Below are positions 35,901 to 47,083 of a stretch of 64,000 nt of DNA, piece after piece (position 1 is the stretch's first letter; every line of letters begins with the position of its first letter). The position numbers were made by a program, and so were the translations under genes. The notes under the pieces were generated by a model. That model saw nothing but the letters and a program-made list of their open reading frames with translations. It had not been told where the DNA came from and made no database searches. Source of the stretch: Manihot esculenta (taxonomy: Eukaryota > Streptophyta > Magnoliopsida > Malpighiales > Euphorbiaceae). The stretch is from positions 10,745,065 to 10,809,064 of the forward strand of contig NC_035173.2 of assembly GCF_001659605.2 (NCBI RefSeq). The letters are read 5' to 3'.

Positions 35901-38900
35901 TAGAAGAAAAACGTTTCATCAACTCTTTCATAAAATCTTGGCCCTGAACAAACATCTCTCTACCTTGGGCCACTGTACCCTGGAGTCACCTCGAGCTCCG
36001 CTACCCTAATTGAGGCAACCTAAGCCTCCTCAGCTTGATCCTGCAACTCCAAGACCTGGCACTGCAACAAGTCTACTTGATCCTTGGCGGATTTAGCACA
36101 ACTCTCTAGGCCCAAGTTAGAGGTAAGGATCGCGTCATGATCAACTTGAAACTTGTCAAAGTACAATCACCTCCTCCGAAGGTCGAGCACGTTTGGCAGG
36201 AAAACTAGCAACCCCAGTAGCAACAGCCTTGCCCTTTCGAGTAGCACGTACCACCTCGGCGAATCTGCTTGATCCAACCATATCTATAAACAAAAGGAAA
36301 AATAAATAAGAAAGTCAGTTCAAAAACAAAAAGGATGAAAAGAGAAGTACCATTATCCCGAGATAGGGGTGTGCTTTCGGGAAAGATGGACGAGTGAAAA
36401 GTGTGGGTTTGACGGCTCTGCCAGAACAAGATGGGGTTCCTTACCGCCCGAGTAATATCAATCTTTCTCAAGGCTTTAGCCATCGTCATAAGAGAAGCTA
36501 AAGCCTCATCTTCCTCTCTCCTCGGACGGACCCTATTCTTCTTCAACTCTACTCAATAATGCCAGCTAGTTTGAAAGTGCCCAAACCGGCGAACAATATC
36601 GAATGACAAAAAACTTATTTTTATACCGTTTCAAAGAAGAAGGCATCTGATCACAGATGTTCAAGTACTTGCAACTGCTAAAGTACCAGAACTCATTTTT
36701 ATGGGTACCCAGTTAGTATAACTAGGAGAAAAGCACTCCGCTCAGTTCAATGTGATTATTAAAATATATAAACCGAAAGACCACCAAGATTCTCCAACCG
36801 TTAGAGTGAAGCTAAGCAACAGAAAGTTTGTGAAACCAAAGTACCTTCACAAAGAAGGGGTCTAACGAGAAATAGAGACTCGGCTTCAACTACTCCTCAA
36901 AGAAGATGATAGTGTCGCCAGCAGAAATCAAATCATTAGCACGAATGCGGGGAGAAAGAGCAAAAATTCAGAAAAAATCCCAATGAATGTGATAGGTGTC
37001 ATACAAATGATCCACGTCGCTATCTGAAAAGACAGGCGTGATATCACTAAGAGAAACACCTTCGTTCTCGAAGGCCTCCCTCAATGGAGCAATGGGAACC
37101 GGCACTCGGATGGGGCCATCAAAAGAGGAGCTGAAAATAGAAGCCCCGCTAAGGGAGGGAGAAAGAGGAATTCCTATCCATATTTAAAAAAAGGGGCAAC
37201 AAATTTACCGTTAAACAAGGTAAAGACCTTAACAGAAACGAAAAGGGAGTCATACAATGAGTTCCTCTGTAAAAGTTGCATAAGAATGATGCTTGGAGAA
37301 GACAATAAACCTTTATAAAGATGCTTCCGATGGTAGGCATTAAATGCGGCATGATAAACATTGCAATAGTCGTCAAAAGGAGCAGTAGGCGAAGCGAAGT
37401 GAGTAGCAAGAAAACAATCTTGGGGGGCCACATATCTTGGACCTCGATAAGAGATGTCCTCTTCGAATTTGAAGAGTTGAAGACCAATAAGGGGACCTCT
37501 GATATTACATAATATCCGCCCAATAAGTTATGAGCTGTCACCACAAGACATGAGCTATGTGGCAAGGATCAGACAGGTGGGAAGCGCAGTCCCACCACAG
37601 AAAAGGGAGATCCAGGCACTTTAACACTCATATTATCGTTAAGACTCGCCCTCCCCTGATAGGTCGAGTCTTGGCATTGAGTTACCGTTGTTAGGCACAT
37701 TCCCATTTCGCCTGTGGTCACAAAATTACCAACCTATTAGCGGGCGATGTCTATTATCAAACAACTGGCCACATCATCGACAGATTTTTAGAAAATATTA
37801 TATTTATCTCCATTTTCTTACAGTATAAAAGGGGAACAATCCCAGAGGCAAAGGTACGCTATCTTTAATACGACTCAACCTCTAAGTAGTCCATTACATT
37901 CTCTATTCTTCAAGGTATTGACTTGAGCATTGGAGTGGCTGCCATGGGCACTCACCACCGCCTCACATTTTCTCTCTTGCAGCATAGTCTCGTTCCGGTC
38001 ACGTCATTAATCTAATCTCAGAAATATCAAGTAGCAATCATAAAGTATTTATTTGACTTTTGTCTTGTCTATTTCACACTAAGCTTAGACTGTGCAGCCG
38101 TTTTCTTTGTCCCACTCATTTAAATGCAGCTTTTGTATGAAATTCCCAATTCAATATGCTAGTATTTTCACTCTTTTGCAATTGTGAAGTGGCAATAGCA
38201 ATACATATTAAAATAGTAACATTGTATCATGAAACCAACCATGAATTTAATAAATCAATTATTCATATTTCGGTTTTCCCATATAACAAATAGTATTAAC
38301 TAAAATCCTAAACTTATGCAAGAAAAAAACCAAAAAAAAATCCTCATCAAGCATTAAAAAAATGTTTGTCTTAAGCTTTTCATTTGTGGAAGCATAACAG
38401 TGTAACCAGAGACTTAGCATAAGTCAACAATGAAATAAGAGCATCTATTACACTGGTTGTGATGCAGCCAATGATACTTCTCCATGAGAATAAAGGTAGA
38501 GATATGCAGTCATGCTAGTTGGGACAATGATAGTCATCCATGTGGAAACCTGAGGATATCAAAACAGACAGTTACCTATGCAAGTACACAATGAGAAAAA
38601 AAGGTTTACCCCAAAAGTATATAAGTACAAAGAAAAGAGAATTATTCTACAACAAATACAAAACAAGCTTATCTCTCTTGAAAATAGACATTTTGCTATA
38701 GTAAATCTTGTTATAAATAAATATTCAGAATAGCATTCACAATTTTACTAGTTTTTTTTATTCATCAAGCTTAAACAGCAAACCGTTTCCAGGTTCCAGC
38801 ATCTAATTAAAAATGCAGAGTCATGATAGATAAACAACTATGATCCTTGCCGCACTTGCCTATCCAAGTGTCTTTCCCTTTCGCTTTCCCAGTTTTTGTA

Positions 38901-40817
38901 AACAATTTATTTGTAGGCATGACTAAAATTTATAAATAAAATAATGTTAGAAAGTTCAACACAATCATCCTTATTTCAGAGAAATTCCATTTCAATACTC
39001 AAAAATTCCCATTGTCGCAATAAATTTCAAAGAAACCCATCCGAAACAGAATATAAAATGGAACTCATTACAATATCCAGCTAAAAGTTTGGATACATGA
39101 GTGATGAACATTTAATAAGTTTAAATTGTATATCCTTCATTTCAACTTGTGCACAAGGACCAATAATGAAATTACTTTGTAGGAGTTAGAACAAAAAGGT
39201 TAATCAAGTGCAACAATATTCCAAATAAAAATCCAAGTGTACTAGATGCACTGCAACCTCTGTAACATATTACCTAAATAACAAACAAAAAAGGTTTTAA
39301 AAGCAAGGTAAGATAGCATAACAATGTGGCAATATTGGAAAATAAGGGTGCATCACAGAGAAAAGTAATGTGTTCTACTATAGAGTTATAAAATACAAAC
39401 CTTCCATATTTCTCTGTGGGTAAGATGATTTTGGTCAAGATCAAAAATTTTTGCGTAATTGATGGTAGATTGTGCAAAAACCCATAAATTAACTCCCCAA
39501 AGCCAAACCATCATAGTCTGCAATATGAAAACCAGGAAAAAAAATCTCACTACACAATGAAAAAGAATATAAGAATCAGATCAAATTGGTCTCATCCAGT
39601 CATCCCCAATAGAAAACCATTACTAACCACAAGAAGAAGAGGATTGTAATATAAAAATGCCTCATAGAGAAAAAGGTCTCGTAAATCCACACTCATTCTC
39701 ATGACAGAATCCCATCCAATCTGCAATTTCATATGCATCCATTATTCCATTAAGGAGATACAAGATGAATTTACATTGTATTTAAAATGTCATCTATGCT
39801 GCCATCAAATCTAAAATATTTGATGCGCAAGTAATAATAAACACGCAGAACAAATGACTAGATATCTGCTCACCTTGCAGCAAATGAAACCCCAAAGAAA
39901 AAACAATAGTACCTGGAAATTAAACTGCTTTAGTACGATCAAAATATAGATACTAAAGAAAAAGGCTAAAGATAGGTGTGAAATTTAGAGTTACAAACAG
40001 AATACGATGTGCCATAATTAGGGAGAGCACATATTACTAGCTGCAGTGGAACAATAGCTAGCATTCAACTTATACAGTTGAAACTTGAATCCTCGTCACC
40101 AATATGGCCCAAGCCATTTGGGTTTGGTTTGCCACACTTTAGATGCCATTTATATTTTCTTTGCCTAGCCGATTTGGGAATTTGTCCTTTCCTTATATTC
40201 CGACAGCTTAATATTTCCCCCAGAAAATGGAAGGGGAGAAAACGGTGCAACAAATAAAAATTATATTGCAGCCATTAAACTAAAATCAATCTGTCTTAAG
40301 AGAAATGGATGGGGATAGTGAAGCCGCATCCACAGAATATCAGTAATCTGGCACCTTAATCCTTAGTCAGACAACAAAAGATTTTGGCATAAATTTAATA
40401 AGTATATGGTAAAGCAAACAGTATAATAAATATTATAGAAGAAAACATAGATAACAGTACATCATTGACATCAAAACCTTGAATCTCCATAACAATACTG
40501 GAGAAGGCATTATTGCAACAGTGCTTATTGGTGTAACAGTACTCTTCAAATCATTCGACTCCATTGAATGCAGAAAACCCTCCTCTGCACCATTTCCTTG
40601 GTCACCAACTGACAAATAGTCCACAAGCATTAGCTCCAAAATTAAAAACCAACCAACACAAACGTAAATAAATAAATAAAAGAAAACAATGGACATCCAA
40701 TACATTAAAAAAAAAGGCTTATAATCTTGTTCTACCAAGATCAAGGACAACAGGTCGGCTACCAGACTTCCTCAAATGTGGACTATTGCTAGGCGCTATC
40801 ACTTGACCTCCAAACAT
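24313..40817 (-). CDS. EXS (ERD1/XPR1/SYG1) family membrane protein
   Basis: Thirteen exons join in frame (472 aa): 40817-40736, 40608-40478, 39912-39874, 39720-39628, 39517-39401, 38549-38454, 31929-31816, 29926-29873, 29287-29240, 26065-25915, 25347-25182, 24956-24887, 24570-24313 (stop). It matches the short plant EXS proteins (about 460 aa) that lack an N-terminal SPX domain. After a soluble N-terminus (about 70 aa, MFGGQVIAPSNSPHLRKSGS) come hydrophobic segments such as VLLFFLWGFICC and VLLYLAVVMVLIF. EXS signature stretches follow: YYFLRTLWRIVFPLQ, FFLADILTSMSKVFSDLE, PYIFRLFQCLRQYKDT, ALKYSTAVPV, NSLYSFYWDVTRDWDL, RRFQWVFFRVENEWNK. The family includes phosphate exporters and Golgi/secretory membrane proteins; this member's substrate is unknown. 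The intron after 31816 is GC-AG (gcaagt). Intron 6 (31930-38453) contains a complete LTR retrotransposon in the opposite orientation. A leader intron upstream of 40817 is likely. Confidence 0.93.
26867..26937. repeat. (TG)n(AG)n compound microsatellite
   Basis: About 21 TG units run directly into about 14 AG units within an intron of the EXS gene. The apparent minus-strand 118-codon ORF across it (poly Leu-Ser and His-Thr) is a by-product of the repeat. Confidence 0.95.
27170..28272. mobile_element. 1.1-kb non-autonomous DNA transposon with perfect 10-bp target duplication
   Basis: ATGTTTGGTT at 27160-27169 recurs exactly at 28273-28282. The element between begins agggctgaacaatttttgg and ends gaatgctcatagcattccct, so termini are AGGG...CCCT. 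Both ends carry arrays of (a)accgaac/ggttcggtt motifs. The core holds a 45-bp tandem duplication (27363-27407 and 27408-27452), a T-run and balanced-composition sequence without recognised protein. A 9-11-bp duplication points to a Mutator-like origin; hAT (8 bp) is the alternative. It lies in intron 9 of the EXS gene (between exons 9 and 10). Confidence 0.75.
28360..29210. other. EXS intron sequence with repeat-like debris
   Basis: Between 28360 and 28560 there are several taacgg and ccgtt motifs and a GTG run, resembling ends of dispersed plant repeats. From 28800 to 29040 the sequence is A-rich without recognisable coding content. Confidence 0.3.
30361..31552. mobile_element. TIR element (about 1.2 kb) in an EXS intron, with non-repeat cargo
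   Basis: The left end (atagtccttgagttttatc, then cagaaaatagtttatgatccc) and the reverse complement of the right end (gtaatccctgacttttacc, then ggaaaatatattatttaatccc) match imperfectly over about 75 bp. Between them lies sequence of ordinary base composition, including a 76-codon open frame on + (30875-31105, Ser-rich, with CYMCRQSL) of unknown identity and an (AG)n run at 31326-31348. Pack-MULE-like gene capture is possible but unproven. The target duplication is not clear. Confidence 0.5.
32045..32150 (+). repeat. tRNA-derived SINE (short)
   Basis: An A-box-like tagcccattgg (32057-32067) and a perfect B-box gttcgaacc (32098-32106) are separated as in a tRNA gene. An A-rich tail (aaaaaaaaaaacaaaacaaaa) follows from about 32127. 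It cannot fold into a full tRNA. It lies in intron 6 of the EXS gene, left of the LTR element. Confidence 0.65.
33027..33570 (+). repeat. 5' LTR of the intronic Tat-like element
   Basis: Begins TGATGTTACATGACATC and ends AGCAATATCA. The same order of blocks recurs at 37500-38029 (for example aaggctcgccctcccctgat against aagactcgccctcccctgat). Directly after it, tttggttccattgtcaaa occupies the primer-binding-site position and resembles the tttggcgccgttgtc type seen in Tat/Athila elements. Confidence 0.9.
33650..35040 (+). pseudogene. Gag remnant of the Tat-like element
   Basis: Broken coding sequence in at least two frames. Segments DWKLLWVIQRYQKEQEEDL, LSEEILAKTFSTKFKL, LDKYDGTADPRSHLAIF and FVLCRVFPSTL match the capsid-type gag of Tat/Athila retrotransposons. 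A later YHGHTMEECQQLKDEIERL segment matches the histidine/cysteine motif near the gag C-terminus. Stops and frameshifts (for example near 33784, 34241 and 34445) make it non-functional. The related copy at 61302-62527 shares the same order. Confidence 0.8.
35230..35545 (+). repeat. 79-bp tandem repeat, four copies
   Basis: Units beginning ctc(a/g)ggcgatggtcc start at 35230, 35309, 35388 and 35467, a constant 79-bp period. The last unit also carries an 18-bp internal duplication (actcgggcgctagacc...). The array lies after gag, where Tat-lineage elements often hold tandem repeats. Confidence 0.85.
36540..37430 (-). pseudogene. Antisense ORF remnant of the Tat-like element (putative gypsy-type transposon protein)
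   Basis: Reading the minus strand from about 37430 to 36540 gives one frame with few stops. Segments include PIRVPVPIAPLREAFENEG, DVDHLYDTYHIHWDF, HSNGWRILVVFRFIYFNNH and EFWYFSSCKYLN. This pattern (a central HSN-WR-L-V-F-F block, then W-Y-F) occurs in plant ORFs annotated as putative gypsy-type transposon protein, and Tat elements are known to carry antisense ORFs. At least five in-frame stops are present. Family identity is from memory of the pattern, not a search. Confidence 0.55.
37500..38029 (+). repeat. 3' LTR of the intronic Tat-like element
   Basis: Begins TGATATTACATAATATCC and ends GAAATATCA. It is followed by the target duplication AGTAG at 38030. Confidence 0.9.
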
Positions 40818-43482
40818 AGATGTAACCGCAGATAGTAGTCGTGTGTTGCCACCACCTAGCCTGCACTAAGAACCTGCAGCCACTTCAAATTACAGACCAC
40901 GATCAAACGACACCCAGGAGAAAATTACTCGCACCTACATTTCGATAACAGCAACCGAGAGGAAATTAAGAAAAATTATACTAACTTACAAAAAAAAATT
41001 GAAAAAAGAAAAGAGTGGATTCCACAAAAATTAGAAGATCTATTACACAAATTCCACAATAATAAAAAGAGACAGGGACCAAAATAAAATGCAAAGTCAG
41101 ATTATGTGGTAGAGGAAGGTGGATCCAAATTGAACAAAGAAAATGAGATCAGAGAGAGAAAGAGGGAGAGAAAGTATTAGACTTACAAAGACAGCTATGA
41201 ATGGATTTACAATTGGATGGTTAGATTGATAAATTTAAGTACGAATATAGAGATCCAAACCTCTTTTGGGATTTCGCTGGATCTGTCTGATCCACCTGAG
41301 ATGGTGAATCTCTTTGTTGCCTTAGGAGAAATTTGGAGCGAGTGCTAAGCAAGACTCCAATATACAAATGCCCATTTTCCTCGACCTTTTAAAACATTAA
41401 AAATAAATATTTAATATTATTATTAAAAATTAACAAACAATAATAAATAAGTCTTCTTCTTAATGTGGACGCTTAGAAGTTAGAAGTCATTAAAAAAATT
41501 TATTCATTTTAATAAAATTTTCAAAAATATAACTTTTTTAGAAAAACTCTCTTTTAGCTCTTCTTCAAAAAAATTTTGAAAAAATTTAAAAAAATAATTT
41601 ATTAATTTAACCAAACTTTATTAACTATACTAATAATAATAATAATAATCTAGGATATCTATAATTATGTAACCTATACTGTATATAAATGTGAAAAATT
41701 AGAAGCTATACTAATTCTCTCTTCTTTTTTAGTAGAGATAGATTTCTCCCCTTTGTCTTTTTCTTTTCTTTTTTGAGGCGGAAGCCTGTCTTTCTTGTTG
41801 AACTTTCAGCCCCAGGAAGAGTTTACCTTCACTTATTCCAGGAATAAGTTTATCTTTACACTACTTCTGGGTAAATTATGCATAAATAATTTTAATATAT
41901 CTTTATTTTTTGTGGTAGATCAGTATTTACTGAAAGGTTTTTTTTTTATAGACAATCTATTAATTTTGCAAGACTAATATATATTATTTGTTTATACCGA
42001 TGATGACTGAATCTCAATTTCAAGTCGTTTTTATGTGTTTTAAAAAATTTTTATGGTATTTATCGAAAAATGCCTTTCAAACTTTTTTACACTATAAGCG
42101 GAGGCTTTTTTTCCTTTTTGTGTATGTCATGGCCAATCCATACAATTAGATATGGATGAGCACTACGTTTTGAAACTCTTTATCTCTCATCCTTTGGAAG
42201 TTAGTACATGCTTACGGAGGTTATGAGGTTTTTGGTTGTAGCCTTGCTTCCTCCTTCTTAATGTTAGAGTTTCATGTGCCTTGTTGTTTGGTTTTCTGTG
42301 TGGTGTTATCTTTTTAGGCTAGCATGGACCATCTTCTTGGCTCAGGTGGTTGCTTTTTTTCATTGATCTCATGAAAGCCCATTATTTATCTTTGTCAAAG
42401 GTGCATGGCGGCTAGCTTCTTGGGTTCTCATATTTTTTAAGGTTGGGTCTGGTTACCAATTAAGGTTAGGGTTTCATTGCTTTAGTTTGGGTGAATATAT
42501 CTATTAATATTAGACCGAGTGGAGTTGAGAAGCCATATTTTATCGGTGGGCTTTTAAACATTTTTCAATGAATATTTTACTTTTAGAAAAAAAAAAAACC
42601 ATATATCCATTTTTACCCTTGCACATATTAGATAAATACAAACTTATTTTATTTTAGTTTTGTTTAAAATCTTACATTTGATTGGTTTCATTATTTATTT
42701 TTAAAAAAAATTATATTGATATTTTATTTAAATTTAAATTGGTTGAAGAATCATTTTAATATTTAAATTATATATAATTAAAATTTATTATTAATCTTAA
42801 ATAAAATCTAAAAAATAACTCATTAAATTTTAAAATTTTGTATTTAAAAAAATTATAAAAATAATAGTATTTTTAATGGCAAATATTTAAATATGTCACT
42901 AAAAAAAAGTTCAGATAAAAAAACAAATAAATTAAAAGAAAATATTACTTCAATAATTCTTCTGATTCGGTTTTGTAAAATAAATAAAAATAAAATAGAA
43001 ATATTTTTTTTCTTTAAAATTAACTGTTATAAAAAGTTATTAAAATAAATACTGATAATATTAATAAATTTAGCTCTATTTATGGAAAACTAAAACGTCA
43101 TAATATAAAAATTTCACCAAATAGCAATTATTTAATTAAATATTAATTTAATATAATTCAAATTTATATTACTAATTCATTTATGTTATTTTTATCATTA
43201 CTATATATAATTTTATTAACTTTAATATTTTTGAGATTACACATAAATAAGGATTATAAAAATAATTTAATTTTAATTAAATTATTTTTAGTGAAAATAA
43301 AGTTTTCCACCATATAAGAACTTTGTTAATTTATTTAATTATTTTATAATAATAATAATTAATTTGATTAATTTTGAATATTAATTAATTTAAAATTTAT
43401 ATTAATAATAAAGTTTATGTAAATTTATAATTCTTAATCCTATTTCTACTTAAATACTTTTTAATTAAGTTCATTTTTATAA

Positions 43483-43537
<55 letters not shown>

Positions 43538-43896
43538 CATATAAAAATGGGAAGAGAATGTTTGGATTTCCCAAAATACCCTACTATTATTTGAAAATTA
43601 CAATTTTTTATTAATTAGAAATTTTAATTTAGTTATTTAATTATATTAATATGTTATTTAATTTTAAATTAATTAAAAATATCTTTTAACATTTAAATTA
43701 TATTTCAATTCTACTTGATTAAGTGATTTTTTTTATTTAAATTTAAATTTCATTGGATTAATTTATAAGATTTTATTATTTTATTTAAATTTAAATTATG
43801 AAAAAAAAATTATTTAATTAAATGAATTTTCTATTTACCTTCAAATTTTAAAATTTGTGATGGATATAATTTTATTATGATTTTTAATTCAATTAT
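40818..43896. other. EXS gene 5' region and AT-rich spacer
   Basis: The minus strand at 41360-41265 has leader-like sequence ending in a possible donor (agag/gtttgg), and 40880-40860 has possible acceptors, so a 5' UTR intron is likely. From 41400 on the spacer is AT-rich. The part 41720-42600 is more balanced and ends in an A-run (42588-42598), which would fit the 3' end of an old retroposon, but no coding motif is visible. Confidence 0.4.
43485..43535. repeat. (TA)n microsatellite
   Basis: About 25 uninterrupted TA units in an AT-rich spacer. Confidence 0.95.
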
Positions 43897-44427
43897 TGAT
43901 GTAACACAATAATCATTTAAAGTAAGTTATGAGATATCACAATAAGATAGTGCCACGTGACAAGAGTCTCATAAGCCGATATGCGGTCTCATCCATAAAA
44001 AGGAAGATCGGGACACCGTAGCACTCGGTTTTTCATCAAGGCTTGTTCTCTCCTGAATAGTTCAGGTCTTCACATAAAATTACTGTTAACATGTATAATC
44101 CAGCAGATCCATATTGTGCCTATAATCACGGGATCCCCTATCAATTAGTCGGCACCAACTGGATTTTTACGAGATGCGATAATTAACTCCATCTTTACAG
44201 TATAATAATTAACTCTATCTTCTTATAGCATAAGAGTTAATGATTATAAAGATCAAGGTACGTATTCTTATACAATTACTCTTCAATTCTAAGCAATTCC
44301 TTACATTTGCTCTCTCATTCAGTTTACTGACTTAAACATCGGAGTGACTGTCATAGGCACTAATCACCTCACGTTCTCTTTCTTGCAGAGTGACCGATCG
44401 CGGCACAGCTTTATTTCTACCACATAA
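43897..44427 (+). repeat. LTR of a second Tat-like element (split by a later insertion)
   Basis: Begins tgatgtaacacaataatc and shares the block order of the LTR at 33027 (gtaagttatgagatatcac, then gccacgtgacaagagtctc, then ctcctgaatag). The 3' end is decayed; tttggttctgtttctaggaa follows at the primer-site position. Gag leader and N-terminal sequence then runs to 44717 (VATNEDAIISF, DLNNLNNEQILQYIKRLQAT). The 5-bp target ATTCA of the next insertion ends there. Confidence 0.8.
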
Positions 44428-44717
44428 TTTGGTTCTGTTTCTAGGAATCCATTGAATTCTCTATGTTCATTTATATTAAAACTGATCTCTTATTCCCTTT
44501 CTTTCTCTCGAAATAGCCAGCAGTTCACAAGCTGCTGCTAAGGTTGCTACCAATGAGGACGCTATCATTTCTTTCGCTTCCGGCAGTGGATAAAACACAC
44601 CCTTTATGGTCAACAAAGTAGATCTCAATAATCTAAACAATGAACAAATACTTCAATACATTAAAAGGTTGCAGGCTACTCTCAAGTAATATAAAACTCG
44701 GTAGCAGGCATCATTCA

Positions 44718-47080
44718 TGTAATACCCGGCTAGACTCCGGCATCGGAATTCCTACCGTCCGGTGGAATCTCGGATGTCGAAAACCTCTAGAAGGGTAAAA
44801 TCATATTTTTATAAAATGTTTTAATGTATTTAATGATTTTAAGTAAGAAAGGAACTGAGTTTTGAATGAAAAAGCACCAAAGAGGCATTGCCAGGTTCGG
44901 CAGCCGAACCTCAAGTTCGGCAGCCGAACCTCAAGTTCGGCCGCTGAACATTGGATGGTTTAGGGGGGCAAGTTAGGCTTCCGAAAGTCTCAAAGGTTCG
45001 GCTGCCGAACCTCATGTTCGGCCGCCGAACTTGCATGAGATGTGAGGGCACGTTCGGCTGCCGAAAGGTGGTCTGCCAGCCCTATATAAGAGCTCCATGG
45101 CCGAAACGGGCGAGTTTTCTCCCCATTTTCGGCCACGGTGAGTTCATGCTCTCCTATGGTTCGTTATTGATGTTTTTCCTCCGATCTTTCATGTTTTAAC
45201 AAGCTTTATGTTGATTTGAAGAGATTTGAAGAGATTTAAGCAAAAAGAGCAAGTTTTGGGAACTTGGAGACCAAAGAGTTGAGATCTCTCCCACCTCCAA
45301 GTTGGATCGTCTCTCCTCTCGTTCTTCAAGAGGTAAGAGTAGATCCATGGTTCCTTTAATGTTTTAAGTAAGTTTTATGAAGTTTCTTAGGGTAGAAATG
45401 CATGTGTAGGTTTATGTGGAGTTTATGGGTTTACTGTGCGTTTATGAACAATGTATGTTGGATATGCATGTTTGATGTGTTGTAGATGGGGTTTAGGATA
45501 GTTTGAAGCCCCTAGGGGCTTGTATGCTTGAGTATGCATGTTGTAGAGTAGGAAAATGTTTGATTGAATGAGTTGGGAGGCGTTTATGCATGTTGAGCTG
45601 AGTTTCTGCCCTTTGGGAGAAACCAGGTTCGGCAGCCGAAGGCTCTTTCGGCCGCCAAACTTGCCCGTAGTGGCATGTATCGGCTGCCGAACCCTGCCCC
45701 CGAAAGTGGACTTTCGGCTCTGGAAGGGAGTTTCGGCCATCGAAGGTGCCGCCGAACATGCATGAGTTTCGTCACTAGAAGGAACCTTCGGCCGCCGAAA
45801 GTGCCGCCGAAGGTGCATGACTTTCGACTCTGGAGGGCCTTTCGACCGCCGAACCTGCCGCCGAAAGTGCCCTGTTCAGCCCTCCTTTGCATGTTTCCTA
45901 TGATTGTTTTAAGGTGTTTTAGGGAGTTTTTGGGGAGTATTTCAGAGTCATATTTTTGTATGTTAGGTCCCTCATTTGAGTCCACCTGTGTAGGTTCGGA
46001 CCCGAGGAACCGAGGATCTCAGCATTGAGATAGCTGCTTCAGAGTCATTAGAGCTTCAGCCAGAGGTGAGTGGAATAACTACTTATACTTTAAAATAAAT
46101 AAATCAGTTTTAGCATGATTCACGCATCATGAATGCCATGAGATATAATAGGATGTTTGCATTAGAATTCACGAATATGTTGCATTGCATATTATGTTGA
46201 TGATGTGGATGAATGTTGAATGATCCTCTAGTCCTCGTATGGTATGACATGATGTGATATGGTATGGTATGGAAGTCTAGGTCGATGCCCATTCTACGCC
46301 CCTGGCACTATAGTAAGAGAAAGACCAGGTCGAGGCCCATTCTACGCCCTGGCATTATTGGAATGTTATGTTATGTATGTTATGATAAGAGAAAGACCAG
46401 GTCGAGGCCCATTCTACGCCCCTGGCACTATTGGAATGTGTGGAGGACTATTGGTGACAAATTCATCCTTGATGTGATTAGCTGTGATGTGATGCATTCC
46501 ATGTTACCATGTGTTTTAATTATAATGTTCCATTATTCTGCTCACTGGGCTCTAGTAGCTCACCCCTCTCCCTTAACCCCCAAGTTTGCAGGTACAGGAT
46601 AGACCAGGAGGTCAGCAAGAGTAATGAAGTCATGGTCATGTAATAGCTAGTGTGGACATGAAAAATGTTGATATGTTATATTGAGTACAGTCATGTAAAA
46701 GTATGGTATAGTAATGTAATGATGCTTATGGAAGTTTAGAGTTGTGCTTGACTATAGTGTAATGTTATTAATCCCTTGGGTACATGATCTTTTTGATGCT
46801 TATGTAAACCAAACTCGATACATGTTATGTCACCCCATTAGAGCAATGATGAGACTCCAAGGAGGGGTTACTGTTTATGATTATGTTTATGTATAGTGCC
46901 TGGGCAGGTTGAGTTTGGTGATTGAATAGAAAGAAAAATTCAAATTTTTATGTATGTTGTTGATCATGTATGGGATTAAACAGGTTCACAGGATGAATGT
47001 TTGGCTTGCTACGGGTCCCGGCGGCCTTAAGCCGATCTGGATCCTAGCACCGGTAGCGGTCCAATTTTCGGGTCGTTACA
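44718..47080 (+). repeat. 5' LTR of the Tekay-like element
   Basis: 2,363 bp, TGTAATACC...GGTCGTTACA. It contains two clusters of TTCGGCNGCCGAA palindromes (44895-45067 and 45624-45870). It also holds three direct copies of a gtcgaggcccattctacgcc block (46279-46435) and a TATA-like tataagagc at 45085 that may mark the promoter. It is close in sequence to the 3' LTR, with scattered substitutions. Confidence 0.92.
44895..45870. repeat. TTCGGCNGCCGAA palindrome clusters in the Tekay-like LTR
   Basis: Perfect or near-perfect gttcggcNgccgaac units occur at 44895, 44915, 44935, 44996, 45016 and 45052, the first three at an exact 20-bp step. A second, looser cluster lies at 45624-45870. The same arrays occur in the 3' LTR and in both LTRs of the minus-strand element. 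Confidence 0.85.
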
Positions 47081-47083
47081 GAT

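Larger units (their letters stand above)
33027..38029 (+). mobile_element. Complete but decayed Ty3/gypsy Tat-like LTR retrotransposon, gag-only
   Basis: The element is 5.0 kb with two direct LTRs of 544 and 530 bp, both TGATRTTACAT...AATATCA. Flanks AGTAC (33022-33026) and AGTAG (38030-38034) are a 5-bp target duplication with one change. The LTRs differ at many positions, so the insertion is old. Order inside: primer-site region, gag remnant, 79-bp tandem repeats, and a minus-strand ORF remnant before the 3' LTR. No RT, RNase H or integrase is seen, so it depended on another element for movement. It lies antisense to the host EXS gene within a 6.5-kb intron. Confidence 0.88.

Noticed and set aside
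44895..45870. CRISPR-like regularly spaced repeats
   Set aside because: The units are short palindromes with similar, not unique, spacers. They occur in plant LTRs with no cas genes, so they belong to the retrotransposon.
44951..46028. Arg/Pro/Gly-rich open frames across the LTRs (also at 45423-45985, 49382-49741, 59046-60228)
   Set aside because: All six frames stay open because the palindromic GC-rich repeats lack stop codons. The translations are repeats of the motif and not conserved protein.
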